Positions 17,047 to 28,425 of a DNA stretch of 64,000 nt are shown piece after piece. Below the pieces are notes generated by a model, which saw nothing but the letters and a program-made list of their open reading frames with translations, had not been told where the DNA came from and made no database searches. Where the stretch lies: positions 1 through 64,000 of the forward strand of contig NZ_AUCM01000005.1 in assembly GCF_000429765.1 (NCBI RefSeq), given 5' to 3'. Numbering within the stretch: position 1 is the stretch's first letter; each line of letters begins with the position of its first letter. Both the position numbers and the translations under genes were made by a program. This DNA is from Gemmobacter nectariphilus DSM 15620 (GTDB taxonomy: Bacteria; Pseudomonadota; Alphaproteobacteria; Rhodobacterales; Rhodobacteraceae).

Positions 17047-18492
17047 TCAGTCCAGCATCGGCAGCAGCTGGTCGACCGACTTCTTGGCATCGCCATAGAA
17101 CATCCGGGTGTTCTCCTTGTAGAACAGCGGGTTCTCGATCCCCGAATAGCCGGTGCCCTGGCCGCGCTTGGACACGAAGACCTGCTTGGCTTTCCAGACC
17201 TCCAGCACCGGCATCCCGGCGATGGGCGAGTTCGGATCCTCTTGCGCCGCCGGGTTCACGATGTCGTTCGAGCCGATCACGATGACCACATCCGTATCGG
17301 GGAAGTCCTCGTTGATCTCGTCCATCTCCAGCACGATGTCATAGGGCACCTTGGCCTCGGCCAGCAGCACGTTCATATGCCCCGGAAGACGGCCCGCCAC
17401 AGGGTGAATGGCGAAACGCACGTTCTTGCCCTTGGCGCGCAGCTTGCGGGTCAGCTCGCTGACCGATTGCTGTGCCTGCGCCACGGCCATGCCATAGCCC
17501 GGCACGATGATGACCGAATCCGCATCGTTCAGCGCAGCGGCCACACCCTCGGCGTCGATGGCGATCTGCTCGCCCGTCACTTCCATCGCCGGACCCGTGG
17601 TGCCGCCAAAGCCGCCCAGGATGACCGAGATGAACGAGCGGTTCATCGCCTTGCACATGATGTAGGACAGGATCGCACCCGAGGACCCGACCAGCGCACC
17701 GACGACGATCAGCAGATCGTTCGACAGCGAGAAGCCGATCGCCGCCGCCGCCCAGCCCGAATAGCTGTTCAGCATCGACACCACGACCGGCATGTCGGCG
17801 CCGCCGATGCCCATGATCAGGTGATAGCCGATGAAGAAGGCCAGCAGCGTCATGGCGATCAGCGCCCAGGTGCCTGCCCCGTTCAGATACATCACCAGCA
17901 GCACCAGCGAGCCAAGCGCCGCGGCCGCGTTCAGGACATGCCCGCCCGGCAGCTTTTTCGCCTTGCCGTCGACCTTGCCCGCCAGCTTGCCATAGGCGAT
18001 CACCGATCCGGTGAAGGTCACCGCGCCGATGAACACGCCCAGGAAGGTCTCGACCCGCAGGATGGCCAGCTCGGCCGGCGATTTCTCGAACACCTTCTTG
18101 GCAAATCCGGCCAGCGCGTTCAGCGCATTGGCATCAGCGGTGGCCAGCATCTCGCTGATGCGGGCCATTTCGATCTCGGTGTTGAAGCCGATGAACACCG
18201 CCGCCAGACCGACCAGCGAGTGCATCGCGGCCACAAGCTGCGGCATTTCCGTCATCTGGACGCGCTTGGCGACGATCCAGCCGATGATGCCGCCCGCAAC
18301 GATCAGGATGGCCGACAGCCACCACAGCCCCGCACCGGGACCGATCAGCGTTGCAACAACCGCCAGCGCCATGCCGACAATGCCATACCAGACCGCGCGC
18401 TTGGCGCTTTCCTGCCCCGAGAGGCCGCCCAGCGACAGGATGAACAGGACAGCCGCGACCACATAGGCAGCAGTGGTAAAACCGTATTCCAT
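17047..18492 (-). CDS. pntB: NAD(P) transhydrogenase beta subunit
   Basis: PntB (481 aa) holds the NADP(H)-binding domain III and most of the proton channel. The N-terminal about 260 residues form membrane helices, and the C-terminal domain has the NADP site [12 protein letters not shown] and [10 protein letters not shown]. The start is ATG 18492, [12 protein letters not shown], with AAGGAG just upstream; a longer frame to 18555 overlaps pntA and is rejected. It is 13 bp downstream of pntA in one operon. The enzyme couples the proton gradient to NADPH supply. Confidence 0.95.
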   Translation of the reverse strand: MEYGFTTAAYVVAAVLFILSLGGLSGQESAKRAVWYGIVGMALAVVATLIGPGAGLWWLSAILIVAGGIIGWIVAKRVQMTEMPQLVAAMHSLVGLAAVFIGFNTEIEMARISEMLATADANALNALAGFAKKVFEKSPAELAILRVETFLGVFIGAVTFTGSVIAYGKLAGKVDGKAKKLPGGHVLNAAAALGSLVLLVMYLNGAGTWALIAMTLLAFFIGYHLIMGIGGADMPVVVSMLNSYSGWAAAAIGFSLSNDLLIVVGALVGSSGAILSYIMCKAMNRSFISVILGGFGGTTGPAMEVTGEQIAIDAEGVAAALNDADSVIIVPGYGMAVAQAQQSVSELTRKLRAKGKNVRFAIHPVAGRLPGHMNVLLAEAKVPYDIVLEMDEINEDFPDTDVVIVIGSNDIVNPAAQEDPNSPIAGMPVLEVWKAKQVFVSKRGQGTGYSGIENPLFYKENTRMFYGDAKKSVDQLLPMLD

Positions 18493-18505
18493 TGCCCCTC
18501 GCTCC

Positions 18506-20080
<1,575 letters not shown>

Positions 20081-20186
20081 CTGATCCGTCCCCCTTGTCC
20101 TGTCTCGACGACTTTACGTGGCGGCACACCGCCGGATTCCTTGCGCGCCCACATAACATTGCGCAACATTATTTCACAAGCCCGTG

Positions 20187-20227
20187 CTGCATGGCAGCGC
20201 AACATCATCCCCGTTGCACATTGCACA
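20187..20227. promoter_or_regulatory. PhaR-like CTGC-N3-GCAG site and tandem TTGCACA
   Basis: CTGCATGGCAG (20187-20197) fits the CTGC-N3-GCAG form reported for PhaR of Rhodobacter. TTGCACATTGCACA (20214-20227) is a perfect tandem of a TGC-containing heptamer. Both lie in the 230-bp gap between pntA (-) and the SDR gene (+). Regulation of the SDR by a polyhydroxyalkanoate regulator is an inference. Confidence 0.35.
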
Positions 20228-20310
20228 TGGATGAAACGGCCGTTTGCCGCAACGTCCCGGTTGATTGCGTGACCGGGTGCGGCAAACTCGCACCAGTCAG
20301 GGAGGACACA

Positions 20311-21066
20311 ATGTTACAAGGACGCCACGCCCTCGTTACCGGAGGGGGAACCGGAATTGGCCTCGCCATCGCCCAGGCGCTGGCCGCGCAGGGCGCGAAG
20401 GTCACGATTGCCGGCCGACGCGCCGATGTGCTGGACAGGGCGGCAGCGGCAACGCCAGGCCTGTTCCCGCTGGTGATGGACGTCGCCGACGAGGGCAGCG
20501 TGGCGACCGGCATCGCCTCGGCCATCGCCGCGCGCGGTCCGGTGTCGATCTGCATCGCCAATGCCGGTATCGCCGAAGGACGCGCGCTGACCAAGACCGA
20601 CATGGCCTTCTGGCGGCGGATGATGGCGATCAACCTGGATGGCGCCTTCCTGACGATCCGCGAATGCCTGCCCGGCATGAAGGAAACCGGCTGGGGCCGC
20701 GTCATCGCCATTTCCTCGATCGCCGGGGTGCGCGGGCTGAAAGGCGCCCCCGCCTATAGCGCCTCGAAACATGGCATGATCGGGCTGATCCGCGCCTTGT
20801 CCGAGGATTACCTGGGCACCGCGATCACCTGCAATGCGGTCTGCCCGGCCTATACGGAAACCGATATCGTCACGTCGAACACCACGTCCATTGCCGCCCG
20901 TGCCGGGATCTCTGCGGACAAGGCGTTGCAACTGATGCTGTCGGCCAATCGCCATGGCCGCCTGGTGGCACCTTCGGAGGTGGCCGAAGCGGTGCTGTGG
21001 CTGTGCGGCCCCGGATCGTCCAGCGTCAACGGCCAGACCATCGAGATCGCCGGCGGTCAGGCCTGA
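20311..21066 (+). CDS. short-chain dehydrogenase/reductase
   Basis: The product is a cytoplasmic NAD(P)-dependent oxidoreductase of 251 aa, a classical SDR. Cofactor motif TGGGTGIG is at residues 9-16, NAG is near 88, and the catalytic Ser-Tyr-Lys set sits in SSIAGVRGLKGAPAYSASKHG (about 135-155). The start is ATG 20311 with GGGAGGA upstream; the frame extends to 20095 but the added residues are not SDR-like. It resembles 3-hydroxybutyrate or acyl-CoA-type SDRs, yet the substrate is not certain. Its 3' end overlaps the convergent LytTR gene by 10 bp. Confidence 0.88.
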   Translation: MLQGRHALVTGGGTGIGLAIAQALAAQGAKVTIAGRRADVLDRAAAATPGLFPLVMDVADEGSVATGIASAIAARGPVSICIANAGIAEGRALTKTDMAFWRRMMAINLDGAFLTIRECLPGMKETGWGRVIAISSIAGVRGLKGAPAYSASKHGMIGLIRALSEDYLGTAITCNAVCPAYTETDIVTSNTTSIAARAGISADKALQLMLSANRHGRLVAPSEVAEAVLWLCGPGSSSVNGQTIEIAGGQA

Positions 21067-21833
21067 GCCAGCCAGCCCCGCGCCTCGACCTCGGCCATAT
21101 AAGTGCGGCTGACCGGCACCTGGCCACCATCGGTCAGCCGCAGAAAGATCCGCCCGCCTTCACGCCCCCCGCCGATCACCGCATCGGCCGCCACCCAATG
21201 GGACCGATGAACCTGCATGCCATCCACCCCTTCAAGCTCTGCCAAGGCGTCGGAAAAGCGCATCAGAAGGCTGGCCTCGCCGCATGTCGTGGTCACGTCG
21301 ACATAATGATCGCGCCCCGAGATGCGCAGGACCGGCCCACGGCACTCTTCGGGCAGGCGCAGGGTCAGACGGGGCAGGATGGGGGCCGGTTCGTCATCGC
21401 TGTCCACAAAACCGGCCACCCCGCCTGTTTCGAGCCCGTGGCGCAGCGCGTTGACCCCCATGGTCAGGCAAAAGATGAAACCGCCAATCTCGATCAGCCC
21501 CGGCGGCATGGTCAGATAGGCATCCCCCGAAACCTGCGCGAGCCGATACAGCGGCAGCGTCAGCACCAGCGCCGCGATCAGCGCCGTCAGCGTGCCACCG
21601 CGCCAATAATCCTGAACCTTCCAGCAGGAATAGACGACGACCCGGATTGCCGTGGTCAGAACGATCGCAAGGGCAGTGATCACAACCCAGACCGCCAGCC
21701 GCTGGTGCAGCGGAACCTGTTCATAGCTGCCAAACGGCCCGGCAAGCGCCATCATGGTGGTCAACGACGCCCATGCGACCAGAACCGCCCTGGACCGGAG
21801 ATCCTTGCGGATCCGGTTCAACAAACCTGTCAT
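21057..21833 (-). CDS. membrane protein with LytTR DNA-binding domain
   Basis: The product is 258 aa. Four membrane helices lie in residues about 15-145, followed by an Asp/Pro linker and a LytTR DNA-binding domain in the last about 100 residues (LRISGRDHYVDVTTTCGE, MQVHRSHWVA, VPVSRTYMAEV). It lacks a receiver domain and no histidine kinase is nearby, so it is a membrane-tethered one-component regulator. The start is ATG 21833 (MTGLLNRIRK); an upstream ATG at 21893 is possible. The target is unknown; such genes often act on themselves or on neighbours. Confidence 0.85.
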   Translation of the reverse strand: MTGLLNRIRKDLRSRAVLVAWASLTTMMALAGPFGSYEQVPLHQRLAVWVVITALAIVLTTAIRVVVYSCWKVQDYWRGGTLTALIAALVLTLPLYRLAQVSGDAYLTMPPGLIEIGGFIFCLTMGVNALRHGLETGGVAGFVDSDDEPAPILPRLTLRLPEECRGPVLRISGRDHYVDVTTTCGEASLLMRFSDALAELEGVDGMQVHRSHWVAADAVIGGGREGGRIFLRLTDGGQVPVSRTYMAEVEARGWLAQA

Positions 21834-21916
21834 TCGCACTCGTTCACAAAGCCCCTGATGACAGGAATTATCATCGAAACCCGCCCCCGACAATGCGCTC
21901 AGCCCAGGATAGACTG

Positions 21917-22333
21917 ATGACCGATCCCTTCGCCCATATCCACGACAGCTTTGCCCGCCAAAGCTTCATGCACACCCTGCAAGCCCGCCTGACGCACGTC
22001 GAGCGCGGGCTTTGCGTCATGACAGCGCCGATCCTGGAAATGACGCGCCAGCAACATGGTGCGGGACATGCTGGCGTGACCTTCACACTGGGGGACACCT
22101 CGGCAGGCTACGCCGCACTCTCGGTCTTGCCGCTAGGGGTCGAGGTGATGACATCGGAAATCAAGATCCACCTCTTGCGCCCCGCAATGGGGGACATGCT
22201 GGAAGCCACCGGAGAGGTGATCAAGGCCGGTCGCAGGCTGGTGATCGTGCGCTCGGACGTTCACGCGATCACCGGGGATCAGCGGGTGCTGATCGCCACG
22301 CTGCTGGGCACCATGGTGCCGGTCGATCCGTGA
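21917..22333 (+). CDS. PaaI family hot-dog thioesterase
   Basis: The product is 138 aa with a hot-dog fold: QQHGAGHAGVTFTLGDTSAGYAALS (about residues 41-65) holds the HG-x-x-H/G catalytic-loop pattern and the central helix, and EIKIHLLRPAMGD follows. PaaI-type enzymes hydrolyse acyl-CoA thioesters, often stalled aryl-CoA. The start is ATG 21917 with AGGA ahead; ATG 21893 is a less likely alternative. Its stop abuts the folD stop with no gap. Confidence 0.85.
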   Translation: MTDPFAHIHDSFARQSFMHTLQARLTHVERGLCVMTAPILEMTRQQHGAGHAGVTFTLGDTSAGYAALSVLPLGVEVMTSEIKIHLLRPAMGDMLEATGEVIKAGRRLVIVRSDVHAITGDQRVLIATLLGTMVPVDP

Positions 22334-23224
22334 TCAGACGGTCAGCCCCTCGGGCTCGGGCAGGCCATGGATGCGGCAACAGGCGGTCAGCGTATTGGCC
22401 AGCAGGCAGGCGATGGTCATCGGGCCGACGCCGCCCGGAACCGGGGTGATGGCCCCCGCAACCTCGGCCGCTGCCGCATAATCCACATCGCCGACCAGCC
22501 GGGTCTTGCCATCGCCCGCGTCGATCCGGTTGATCCCGACGTCGATCACCGTCGCGCCCGGCTTGATCCAGTCGCCCTTGATCATGCCAGGCCGCCCGAC
22601 CGCCGCCACCAGAACATCGGCGCGCCGGCAAACGGCTGCCAGGTCTTTCGTGCGCGAATGGGCAATCGTCACGGTGCAGTTCTGCGCCAGCAGCAGCTGC
22701 GCCATCGGTTTGCCGACAATGTTGGACCGGCCGACGACCACCGCCTCCAGGCCCGACAGATCGCCCAGATGATCGCGCAGCAGCATCAGGCTGCCCAGCG
22801 GGGTGCAGGGCACCATCGCCTTCTGCCCCGTGCCCAGAAGCCCGACATTCGAGATATGAAAGCCATCGACATCCTTGGCCGGGTCAATCGCATTGATCGC
22901 CAGATCGGCGTTCAGATGCGCCGGCAGCGGCAGTTGCACCAGAATGCCATGCACGGCCGGATCGGCGTTCAGCGCGGCGATCACCGCCAGCAGCTCGGCC
23001 TCGGATGTCTCGGCCGGCAGACGGCGTTCAAACCCGGCCATGCCGACTTCGGCGGTCATCTTGCCCTTGCTGCGCACATAGACCTGACTGGCCGGATCCT
23101 CGCCCACCAGCACCACGGCCAGCCCCGGCACGATCCCCTGCGCCGCCAGCCCGGCGACATGCCCTGCCACTTGCGCGCGCACCCGCGCCGCGAATGCCTT
23201 GCCGTCGATCACCGTCGCGCCCAT
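22334..23224 (-). CDS. folD: methylenetetrahydrofolate dehydrogenase/cyclohydrolase
   Basis: FolD (296 aa) is bifunctional, interconverting 5,10-methylene-, methenyl- and 10-formyl-tetrahydrofolate. Motifs are [14 protein letters not shown] with the catalytic Tyr and Lys near 50-56, VQLPLP near 100, CTPLG, the NADP site [12 protein letters not shown] near 166 and [10 protein letters not shown] near the end. The start is ATG 23224, the family N-terminus [11 protein letters not shown]. It lies downstream of fhs on the same strand with a strong hairpin between; together they form the folate one-carbon branch. Confidence 0.95.
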   Translation of the reverse strand: MGATVIDGKAFAARVRAQVAGHVAGLAAQGIVPGLAVVLVGEDPASQVYVRSKGKMTAEVGMAGFERRLPAETSEAELLAVIAALNADPAVHGILVQLPLPAHLNADLAINAIDPAKDVDGFHISNVGLLGTGQKAMVPCTPLGSLMLLRDHLGDLSGLEAVVVGRSNIVGKPMAQLLLAQNCTVTIAHSRTKDLAAVCRRADVLVAAVGRPGMIKGDWIKPGATVIDVGINRIDAGDGKTRLVGDVDYAAAAEVAGAITPVPGGVGPMTIACLLANTLTACCRIHGLPEPEGLTV

Positions 23225-23236
23225 GACCTGCCCCTC

Positions 23237-23306
23237 TTCGCCTTGACCCAAATATCCCCGCCGGAGGCCCGGCAGCCGCAGGGGCTCGATGCCCCTGCGG
23301 CTGCCG
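23237..23306 (-). terminator. 16-bp hairpin plus dispersed repeat between fhs and folD
   Basis: The arms at 23270-23285 (CGGCAGCCGCAGGGGC) and 23291-23306 pair perfectly over 16 bp with a 5-base loop. Reading in the gene direction, the stem is followed by a repeat copy whose core is GGGGATATTTGGGTCAAGG (within 23237-23259). It probably ends or attenuates the fhs transcript before folD. Confidence 0.65.
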
Positions 23307-23324
23307 ATACAGCCAAATCCGCGC

Positions 23325-25001
23325 TCAGAACAGCCCTTCGACCTGCCCTGCGGCATCAAGACCAATGGTTTCCGCAGCCGGATGGCGCGGCAAGCCGGGC
23401 ATGGTCATGATCTCGCCGCAGATCGCCACGATGAAGCCCGCGCCTGCCGACAGCCGCACCTCGCGAACCGGAACGGTATGGCCCTCGGGGGCGCCGCGCA
23501 ACGTCGGGTCGGTCGAGAAGGAATATTGCGTCTTGGCCATGCAGACCGGCAGGTTGCCATAGCCCGCCGCCTCCCAGGTCGCCAGTTGCGCCAGAACCGC
23601 CTTGTCGGCCACCACCGCCCCCGCATGATAGATGCGGCGCGCCACCGTCTCGATCTTGGCGAACAGGCCCATGTCATCGGGATAGAGCGGCGCGAACCGC
23701 GCGGTGCCGCCTTCGGCCAGCGCAACAACCCAGCGCGCCAGGTCCTCGGCCCCTGCGCCCCCCAATTCCCAATGGCGGCACAGCACCGCCTCGGCACCAT
23801 GCGCGGCGACATAGGCACGAACGGCGGCGATCTCGGCCTCGGTATCGCTGCTGAAATGGTTGATCGCCACGACCACCGGCACGCCAAAGCCGCGCACATT
23901 GGCGATATGGCGGCCAAGGTTCGCACAGCCCCGCGTCACGGCGGCCACATCCTCGGTGCCAAGATCGGCGCGTTCGACCCCGCCGTTCATCTTCAGCGCC
24001 CGCACTGTGGCCACCACCACCGCCGCCGCAGGCGACAGGCCCGCCTTGCGGCACTTGATGTCAAAGAACTTCTCGGCCCCCAGATCGGCGCCAAAGCCCG
24101 CTTCGGTGACCACATAATCCGCCAGTTTCAGCGCCGTGCGCGTCGCGATCACCGAATTGCAGCCGTGGGCGATATTGGCGAACGGCCCGCCATGAACAAA
24201 GGCCGGCGTATTCTCCAGCGTCTGCACCAGGTTCGGCTGCATCGCATCCTTCAGCAGCACCGTCATCGCGCCCTCGGCCTTCAGATCGCGCGCGTGGATG
24301 GGCCGCTTGTCGCGGGTATAGGCGACAACAATGCGCCCCAGACGGTCCTGCAGATCGGCCAGATCCTCGGCCAGGCACAGGATCGCCATCACCTCTGACG
24401 CGACGGTGATGTCAAAGCCGGTCTGGCGCGGATAGCCGTTCGACACCCCGCCCAGCCCCACGACACAATCGCGCAGCGCGCGGTCGTTCATGTCCATCAC
24501 CCGGCGCCAGGCGATGCGGCGCTCGTCGATATCCAGCGCATTGCCCCAGTAGATGTGGTTGTCGATCATCGCGGCCAGCAGGTTATGCGCCGCCGTGATC
24601 GCGTGGAAATCGCCGGTGAAGTGAAGGTTCATGTCCTCCATCGGCACGACCTGCGCCATGCCGCCGCCTGCTGCCCCGCCCTTCATGCCAAAGTTCGGGC
24701 CAAGGCTTGCCTCGCGGATGCAGACCGCCGCGCGTTTGCCGATGCGCGCCAGCCCGTCGCCAAGGCCCACCGTGGTCGTGGTTTTCCCCTCGCCTGCCGG
24801 GGTCGGGTTGATCGCCGTCACCAGAATCAGCTTGCCATCGGGCCGGTCTGACAGGCTGCGGATAAAGTCCTGATCCACCTTCGCCTTGTCGTGGCCATAG
24901 GGCAACAAGGCGGACGAGGGGATCCCCAGGCGTGCGCCAATCTCCTGTATCGGCAGTTTGCGGGCGGCGCGGGCGATCTCAAGGTCGGTGCGGACGCTCA
25001 T
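23325..25001 (-). CDS. fhs: formate-tetrahydrofolate ligase
   Basis: The enzyme (558 aa) makes 10-formyl-tetrahydrofolate from formate, tetrahydrofolate and ATP. The nucleotide loop [14 protein letters not shown] lies at residues about 66-79. [22 protein letters not shown] and [17 protein letters not shown] are the diagnostic blocks, and the C-terminus has [15 protein letters not shown]. The start is ATG 25001 with AAGGAG upstream. With folD it links formate to the C1-folate pool, fitting an organism that oxidises C1 compounds; fghA elsewhere in the window is consistent. Confidence 0.96.
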   Translation of the reverse strand: MSVRTDLEIARAARKLPIQEIGARLGIPSSALLPYGHDKAKVDQDFIRSLSDRPDGKLILVTAINPTPAGEGKTTTTVGLGDGLARIGKRAAVCIREASLGPNFGMKGGAAGGGMAQVVPMEDMNLHFTGDFHAITAAHNLLAAMIDNHIYWGNALDIDERRIAWRRVMDMNDRALRDCVVGLGGVSNGYPRQTGFDITVASEVMAILCLAEDLADLQDRLGRIVVAYTRDKRPIHARDLKAEGAMTVLLKDAMQPNLVQTLENTPAFVHGGPFANIAHGCNSVIATRTALKLADYVVTEAGFGADLGAEKFFDIKCRKAGLSPAAAVVVATVRALKMNGGVERADLGTEDVAAVTRGCANLGRHIANVRGFGVPVVVAINHFSSDTEAEIAAVRAYVAAHGAEAVLCRHWELGGAGAEDLARWVVALAEGGTARFAPLYPDDMGLFAKIETVARRIYHAGAVVADKAVLAQLATWEAAGYGNLPVCMAKTQYSFSTDPTLRGAPEGHTVPVREVRLSAGAGFIVAICGEIMTMPGLPRHPAAETIGLDAAGQVEGLF

Positions 25002-25080
25002 GCGGGCTCCTTGTGGCGGTTCGTGCCCCTTCCATAGCCCGGACAGCCGCGGGGTTCAGCCGGAAAACGCAATCCCCCGG

Positions 25081-25120
25081 GACACCGGGACACCGGGACA
25101 CCGGGACACCGGGACACCGA
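25081..25120. repeat. tandem repeat, five copies of an 8-bp unit
   Basis: The unit GACACCGG repeats five times head to tail (the last copy ends GA instead of GG). It lies between the fhs start and the ftsH terminator in non-coding DNA. The unit length is not a multiple of three, so variation in copy number would be tolerated only outside genes. It could act as a slippage-prone spacer upstream of fhs. Confidence 0.9.
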
Positions 25121-25168
25121 AGGCGTTTCATTCCCGCTTTGACGCTGCAACCCGAGTCGCGCGGCAAG

Positions 25169-25199
25169 AAAAAACCCCGAAGATTCGCATCTTCGGGGT
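25169..25199 (-). terminator. Rho-independent terminator of ftsH
   Basis: On the minus strand ACCCCGAAGAT pairs with ATCTTCGGGGT around a GCGA loop, and six T bases follow directly. It starts 23 bp after the ftsH stop and is the clearest intrinsic terminator in the window. Confidence 0.95.
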
Positions 25200-25221
25200 C
25201 TTTGCATCATGGTGCACCGTT

Positions 25222-27135
25222 TCAGGCGCTGGGTTCGGGCTCCATCCCGCCGCTGCTGCCGCGCGGCTTGGTCTTGGGAATCGAGATCAGGTTCGACAGC
25301 CCCCCGCCCTGATTGGACGAGCTGCCCGAATCGTCGTCGCTGTCCAGCGGTTCGCCAGCGATCACCTTGGTGATCTGATCGCCCGTCAGGGTTTCATATT
25401 CCAACAGCCCCTGGGCCAGACGTTCAAACTCTTCGTTCTTGTCCAGCAGAATGCGGCGGGCGGTCTCGTAGCCTTCGTCGATCAGGCGCTTCACCTCGGC
25501 CTCGATCAGCTTCTTGGTCTCGGCCGAAACCGAGAAGCCGCCCGTGTTGCCCTGATAGCCCTCATGCGCCTCGGCATAGTCGATGTTGCCGACCACGTCC
25601 GACATGCCCCAGCGCATCACCATGGCACGGGCCAGCGCGCTGGCCTGCTGGATATCGCCGGTGGGGCCGTTCGACACACGCTCGTCGCCGAACTTGATGA
25701 TCTCGGCCGCCTTGCCCGCCATGGTCATGGCGATCTTTTCGCGCGCCTCGTCCTTGTGGAACTCGAGCCGGTCCATTTCCGGCAAGGACACCACCATCCC
25801 CAGCGCGCCGCCGCGCGGGATGATCGTGGCCTTGTAGACCGGATCGCATTTCGGCAGGTTGATCCCGACGATGGCATGGCCCGCCTCGTGATAGGCGGTC
25901 ATTTCCTTTTGCGCCGGGGTCAGCACCATGGACCGGCGGGCAACGCCCATGATCACCTTGTCCTTGGCATTTTCGAAATCTTCCATCGTGACAAAGCGGC
26001 GGCCGACGCGGGCGGCCAGCAGGGCCGCCTCGTTGACGATGTTCATCAGATCGGCGCCCGAGAATCCGGGGGTGCCGCGCGCGATGGTGCGCAGATCGAC
26101 ATCCGGCCCCAGCGGAACCTTGCGGGCGTGCACGGCAAGGATCTTCTCGCGCCCCTTGATGTCGGGGTTCGGCACATGGATCTGACGGTCGAACCGGCCA
26201 GGGCGCAGCAGCGCAGGGTCCAGCACGTCCTTGCGGTTGGTGGCGGCGATGATGATGACACCCTCGTTCGCCTCGAAGCCGTCCATTTCGACCAGCAGCT
26301 GGTTCAGCGTCTGCTCGCGTTCGTCATTGCCGCCGCCGATGCCGACACCGCGGGCACGGCCCACCGCGTCGATTTCGTCGATGAAGACGATGCAGGGGGC
26401 GTTCTTCTTGGCCTGTTCGAACATGTCGCGCACACGGCTTGCACCGACGCCGACGAACATTTCCACGAAATCAGACCCCGAGATGGTGAAGAAGGGCACG
26501 CCCGCCTCGCCCGCGATGGCGCGGGCCAGCAGGGTCTTACCCGTGCCCGGAGGGCCGACCAGCAGCGCGCCTTTCGGAATCTTGCCGCCCAGACGGCTGA
26601 ATTTCTGCGGGTTGCGCAGGAACTCGACGATCTCTTCCAGCTCTTCCTTGGCCTCGTCGATGCCGGCCACGTCGTCAAACGTCACCCGGCCATGCTTTTC
26701 GGTCAGCAGCTTGGCGCGCGACTTGCCAAAGCCCATCGCACCGCCACGACCGCCGCCCTGCATCCGGTTCATGAAGAAGATCCAGATGCCGATCAGGATC
26801 AGGAAGGGCATCCACAGCGACAGAATCGACATCAGACCCGATTCTTCCTGCGGCACCGCCCGGACCTCGACCTTCTTGGCGATCAGCCGGTCGGTCAGAT
26901 TCTCGCCTCCCGGCTTGATGGTGGTGTAGCGGCTGCCATCCTTGGCCTGCACCTCCACCTTCTCGCCATCCAGCGTGACTGCCGCGACTGCGCCATCCTC
27001 CACCCGCTGGATGAAGTCGGAATAGGACAGCGTGCGCGACGATGTCGTCTGCTGCCCCCCACCAAACAGCGAGAAAAGCGTGACGATCAGCACCAGAAGC
27101 ACGACCCAGAAGGCAATGTTGCGTGCGTTGCCCAA
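25222..27135 (-). CDS. ftsH: ATP-dependent zinc metalloprotease FtsH
   Basis: FtsH (637 aa) is a membrane AAA+ protease for quality control of membrane proteins and short-lived regulators. There are two membrane helices near residues 7-24 and 104-122 with a periplasmic domain between. Walker A GPPGTGK is at 194-200, Walker [10 protein letters not shown] near 248-256, the second region of homology RPGRFDRQI near 311-319, and the zinc site HEAGH at 416-420. The C-terminal tail is polar with [10 protein letters not shown]. It lies 72 bp downstream of tilS on the same strand. Confidence 0.98.
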   Translation of the reverse strand: MGNARNIAFWVVLLVLIVTLFSLFGGGQQTTSSRTLSYSDFIQRVEDGAVAAVTLDGEKVEVQAKDGSRYTTIKPGGENLTDRLIAKKVEVRAVPQEESGLMSILSLWMPFLILIGIWIFFMNRMQGGGRGGAMGFGKSRAKLLTEKHGRVTFDDVAGIDEAKEELEEIVEFLRNPQKFSRLGGKIPKGALLVGPPGTGKTLLARAIAGEAGVPFFTISGSDFVEMFVGVGASRVRDMFEQAKKNAPCIVFIDEIDAVGRARGVGIGGGNDEREQTLNQLLVEMDGFEANEGVIIIAATNRKDVLDPALLRPGRFDRQIHVPNPDIKGREKILAVHARKVPLGPDVDLRTIARGTPGFSGADLMNIVNEAALLAARVGRRFVTMEDFENAKDKVIMGVARRSMVLTPAQKEMTAYHEAGHAIVGINLPKCDPVYKATIIPRGGALGMVVSLPEMDRLEFHKDEAREKIAMTMAGKAAEIIKFGDERVSNGPTGDIQQASALARAMVMRWGMSDVVGNIDYAEAHEGYQGNTGGFSVSAETKKLIEAEVKRLIDEGYETARRILLDKNEEFERLAQGLLEYETLTGDQITKVIAGEPLDSDDDSGSSSNQGGGLSNLISIPKTKPRGSSGGMEPEPSA

Positions 27136-27207
27136 ATGAAATCTCCCATACGCCGGGCAGGGCGAGCCTGTCCTGTTGGCGATAAGATAAGGATAACGGC
27201 GCCGGGT

Positions 27208-28425
27208 TCAATGTGCGAACGGCACCATAGCGAAACTTGGCCGCAGGCGCGCGGTCCATCCGGCGCCGAAACCGGCCAGTGGGGCCGCGATCAGGGACCT
27301 GCCTGACCAGACCGCCGGCCCTGCCATCAGCGAGGCACGCGGCAGGCCCGTGCTCCGCCAGTCCGGGCAAAGGCCGATCCCCTGCCCCAGCGCGCGGATC
27401 GTCAGGCCGGGGGCATGTGGCCCGTCCAGCGACCAGCGGCCATCCCATTCGGCATCCGAAGGCACCTCGAGCCCGCGCACCGCCTGCCATTCGCGGGCTA
27501 TGCGCAGCATATCACCTTTTCGGGCGATCAGGCAGCCGGAAAGCGTGTGCCGTCCCCGCGCGGCAAGCCGTTCGGTCAGATCGGCCAGCGCGGCATGTCG
27601 GGCGGGCCAGTCCTGCCCGCCGATCAGCCGCAGCCCCGCCACCAGCAGGCGGCGCAGCACCTCGGCCCCCGCGCCGTCGCTGCGGATCAGCAGATCGCCG
27701 CGGTCCAGCGTCACACGGGCGGCCCATTCGCCGGCCATATGATCCGCGACCAGCCCGCGCGCCCCGTCCAGCGCGGCGGCGCTATGGGCGATGGCCTCGG
27801 GCGTCAGGCCGATGCCTGCCAGCACATCCAGCGCCTTGCGCACCCGGACGCGGGCATAGCCATCGTCCAGATTAGACGGATCCTCGACCCAGTTCACGGC
27901 GCGCGCGCGCAGATGGGCGCGCAGATCGGCGCGCGCGATATCCAGCAGCGGGCGGGCCCATGCCATGTCCTCGCGCTGAAAGACGGGCGCCATGCGGGCA
28001 AGCCCCTCCAGCCCCGAGGCACGGCCAAGGCGGATCAGGAAGGTTTCCGCAACATCGTCGCGGGTATGGCCCAGCCAGACCTGGCCAATGCCTTGCCCCA
28101 AGGCCCAGCCGCCAATCAGCCGATAGCGCGCCGCCCGCGCCGCGGCCTGAAGGTTGCCCGAGCCGTCCCAGCCGGTCCAGCGCAGGATGGTATGGGGAAT
28201 GCCCCGACCGGCGCAAAAGGCGGCGACGGTGGCGGCCTCGGCCGCTGCCTCGGGGCGAAGGCCATGGTCCAGCGTCACGGCCTGCACGGGGATACCCCGC
28301 GCCGCGCCAATCGCCAGATCCAGCAGCGCCATGGAATCGCCCCCGCCGGACACCGCAATCGCCACCGGGCGACGGTCCGGCAAGGCATCAAAGGCGCGAG
28401 CAACGGCGGCTTCGGCCGCGCTCAC
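27208..28425 (-). CDS. tilS: tRNA(Ile)-lysidine synthetase
   Basis: TilS (405 aa) converts the wobble C of the CAU-anticodon isoleucine tRNA to lysidine and is essential. The PP-loop ATPase motif SGGGDS is at residues 26-31. HTRDDVAETFLIRLGRASG near 118-136 is the tRNA/ATP contact block. The C-terminal region is shorter and more divergent than in E. coli, as in other alphaproteobacteria. The ATG overlaps the cpoB stop by 4 bp, so it is coupled to the tol-pal operon. Confidence 0.93.
   Translation of the reverse strand: MSAAEAAVARAFDALPDRRPVAIAVSGGGDSMALLDLAIGAARGIPVQAVTLDHGLRPEAAAEAATVAAFCAGRGIPHTILRWTGWDGSGNLQAAARAARYRLIGGWALGQGIGQVWLGHTRDDVAETFLIRLGRASGLEGLARMAPVFQREDMAWARPLLDIARADLRAHLRARAVNWVEDPSNLDDGYARVRVRKALDVLAGIGLTPEAIAHSAAALDGARGLVADHMAGEWAARVTLDRGDLLIRSDGAGAEVLRRLLVAGLRLIGGQDWPARHAALADLTERLAARGRHTLSGCLIARKGDMLRIAREWQAVRGLEVPSDAEWDGRWSLDGPHAPGLTIRALGQGIGLCPDWRSTGLPRASLMAGPAVWSGRSLIAAPLAGFGAGWTARLRPSFAMVPFAH

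Noticed and set aside
25081-25120. CRISPR array
   Set aside because: The repeat unit is 8 bp with no spacers, so it is a simple tandem repeat.
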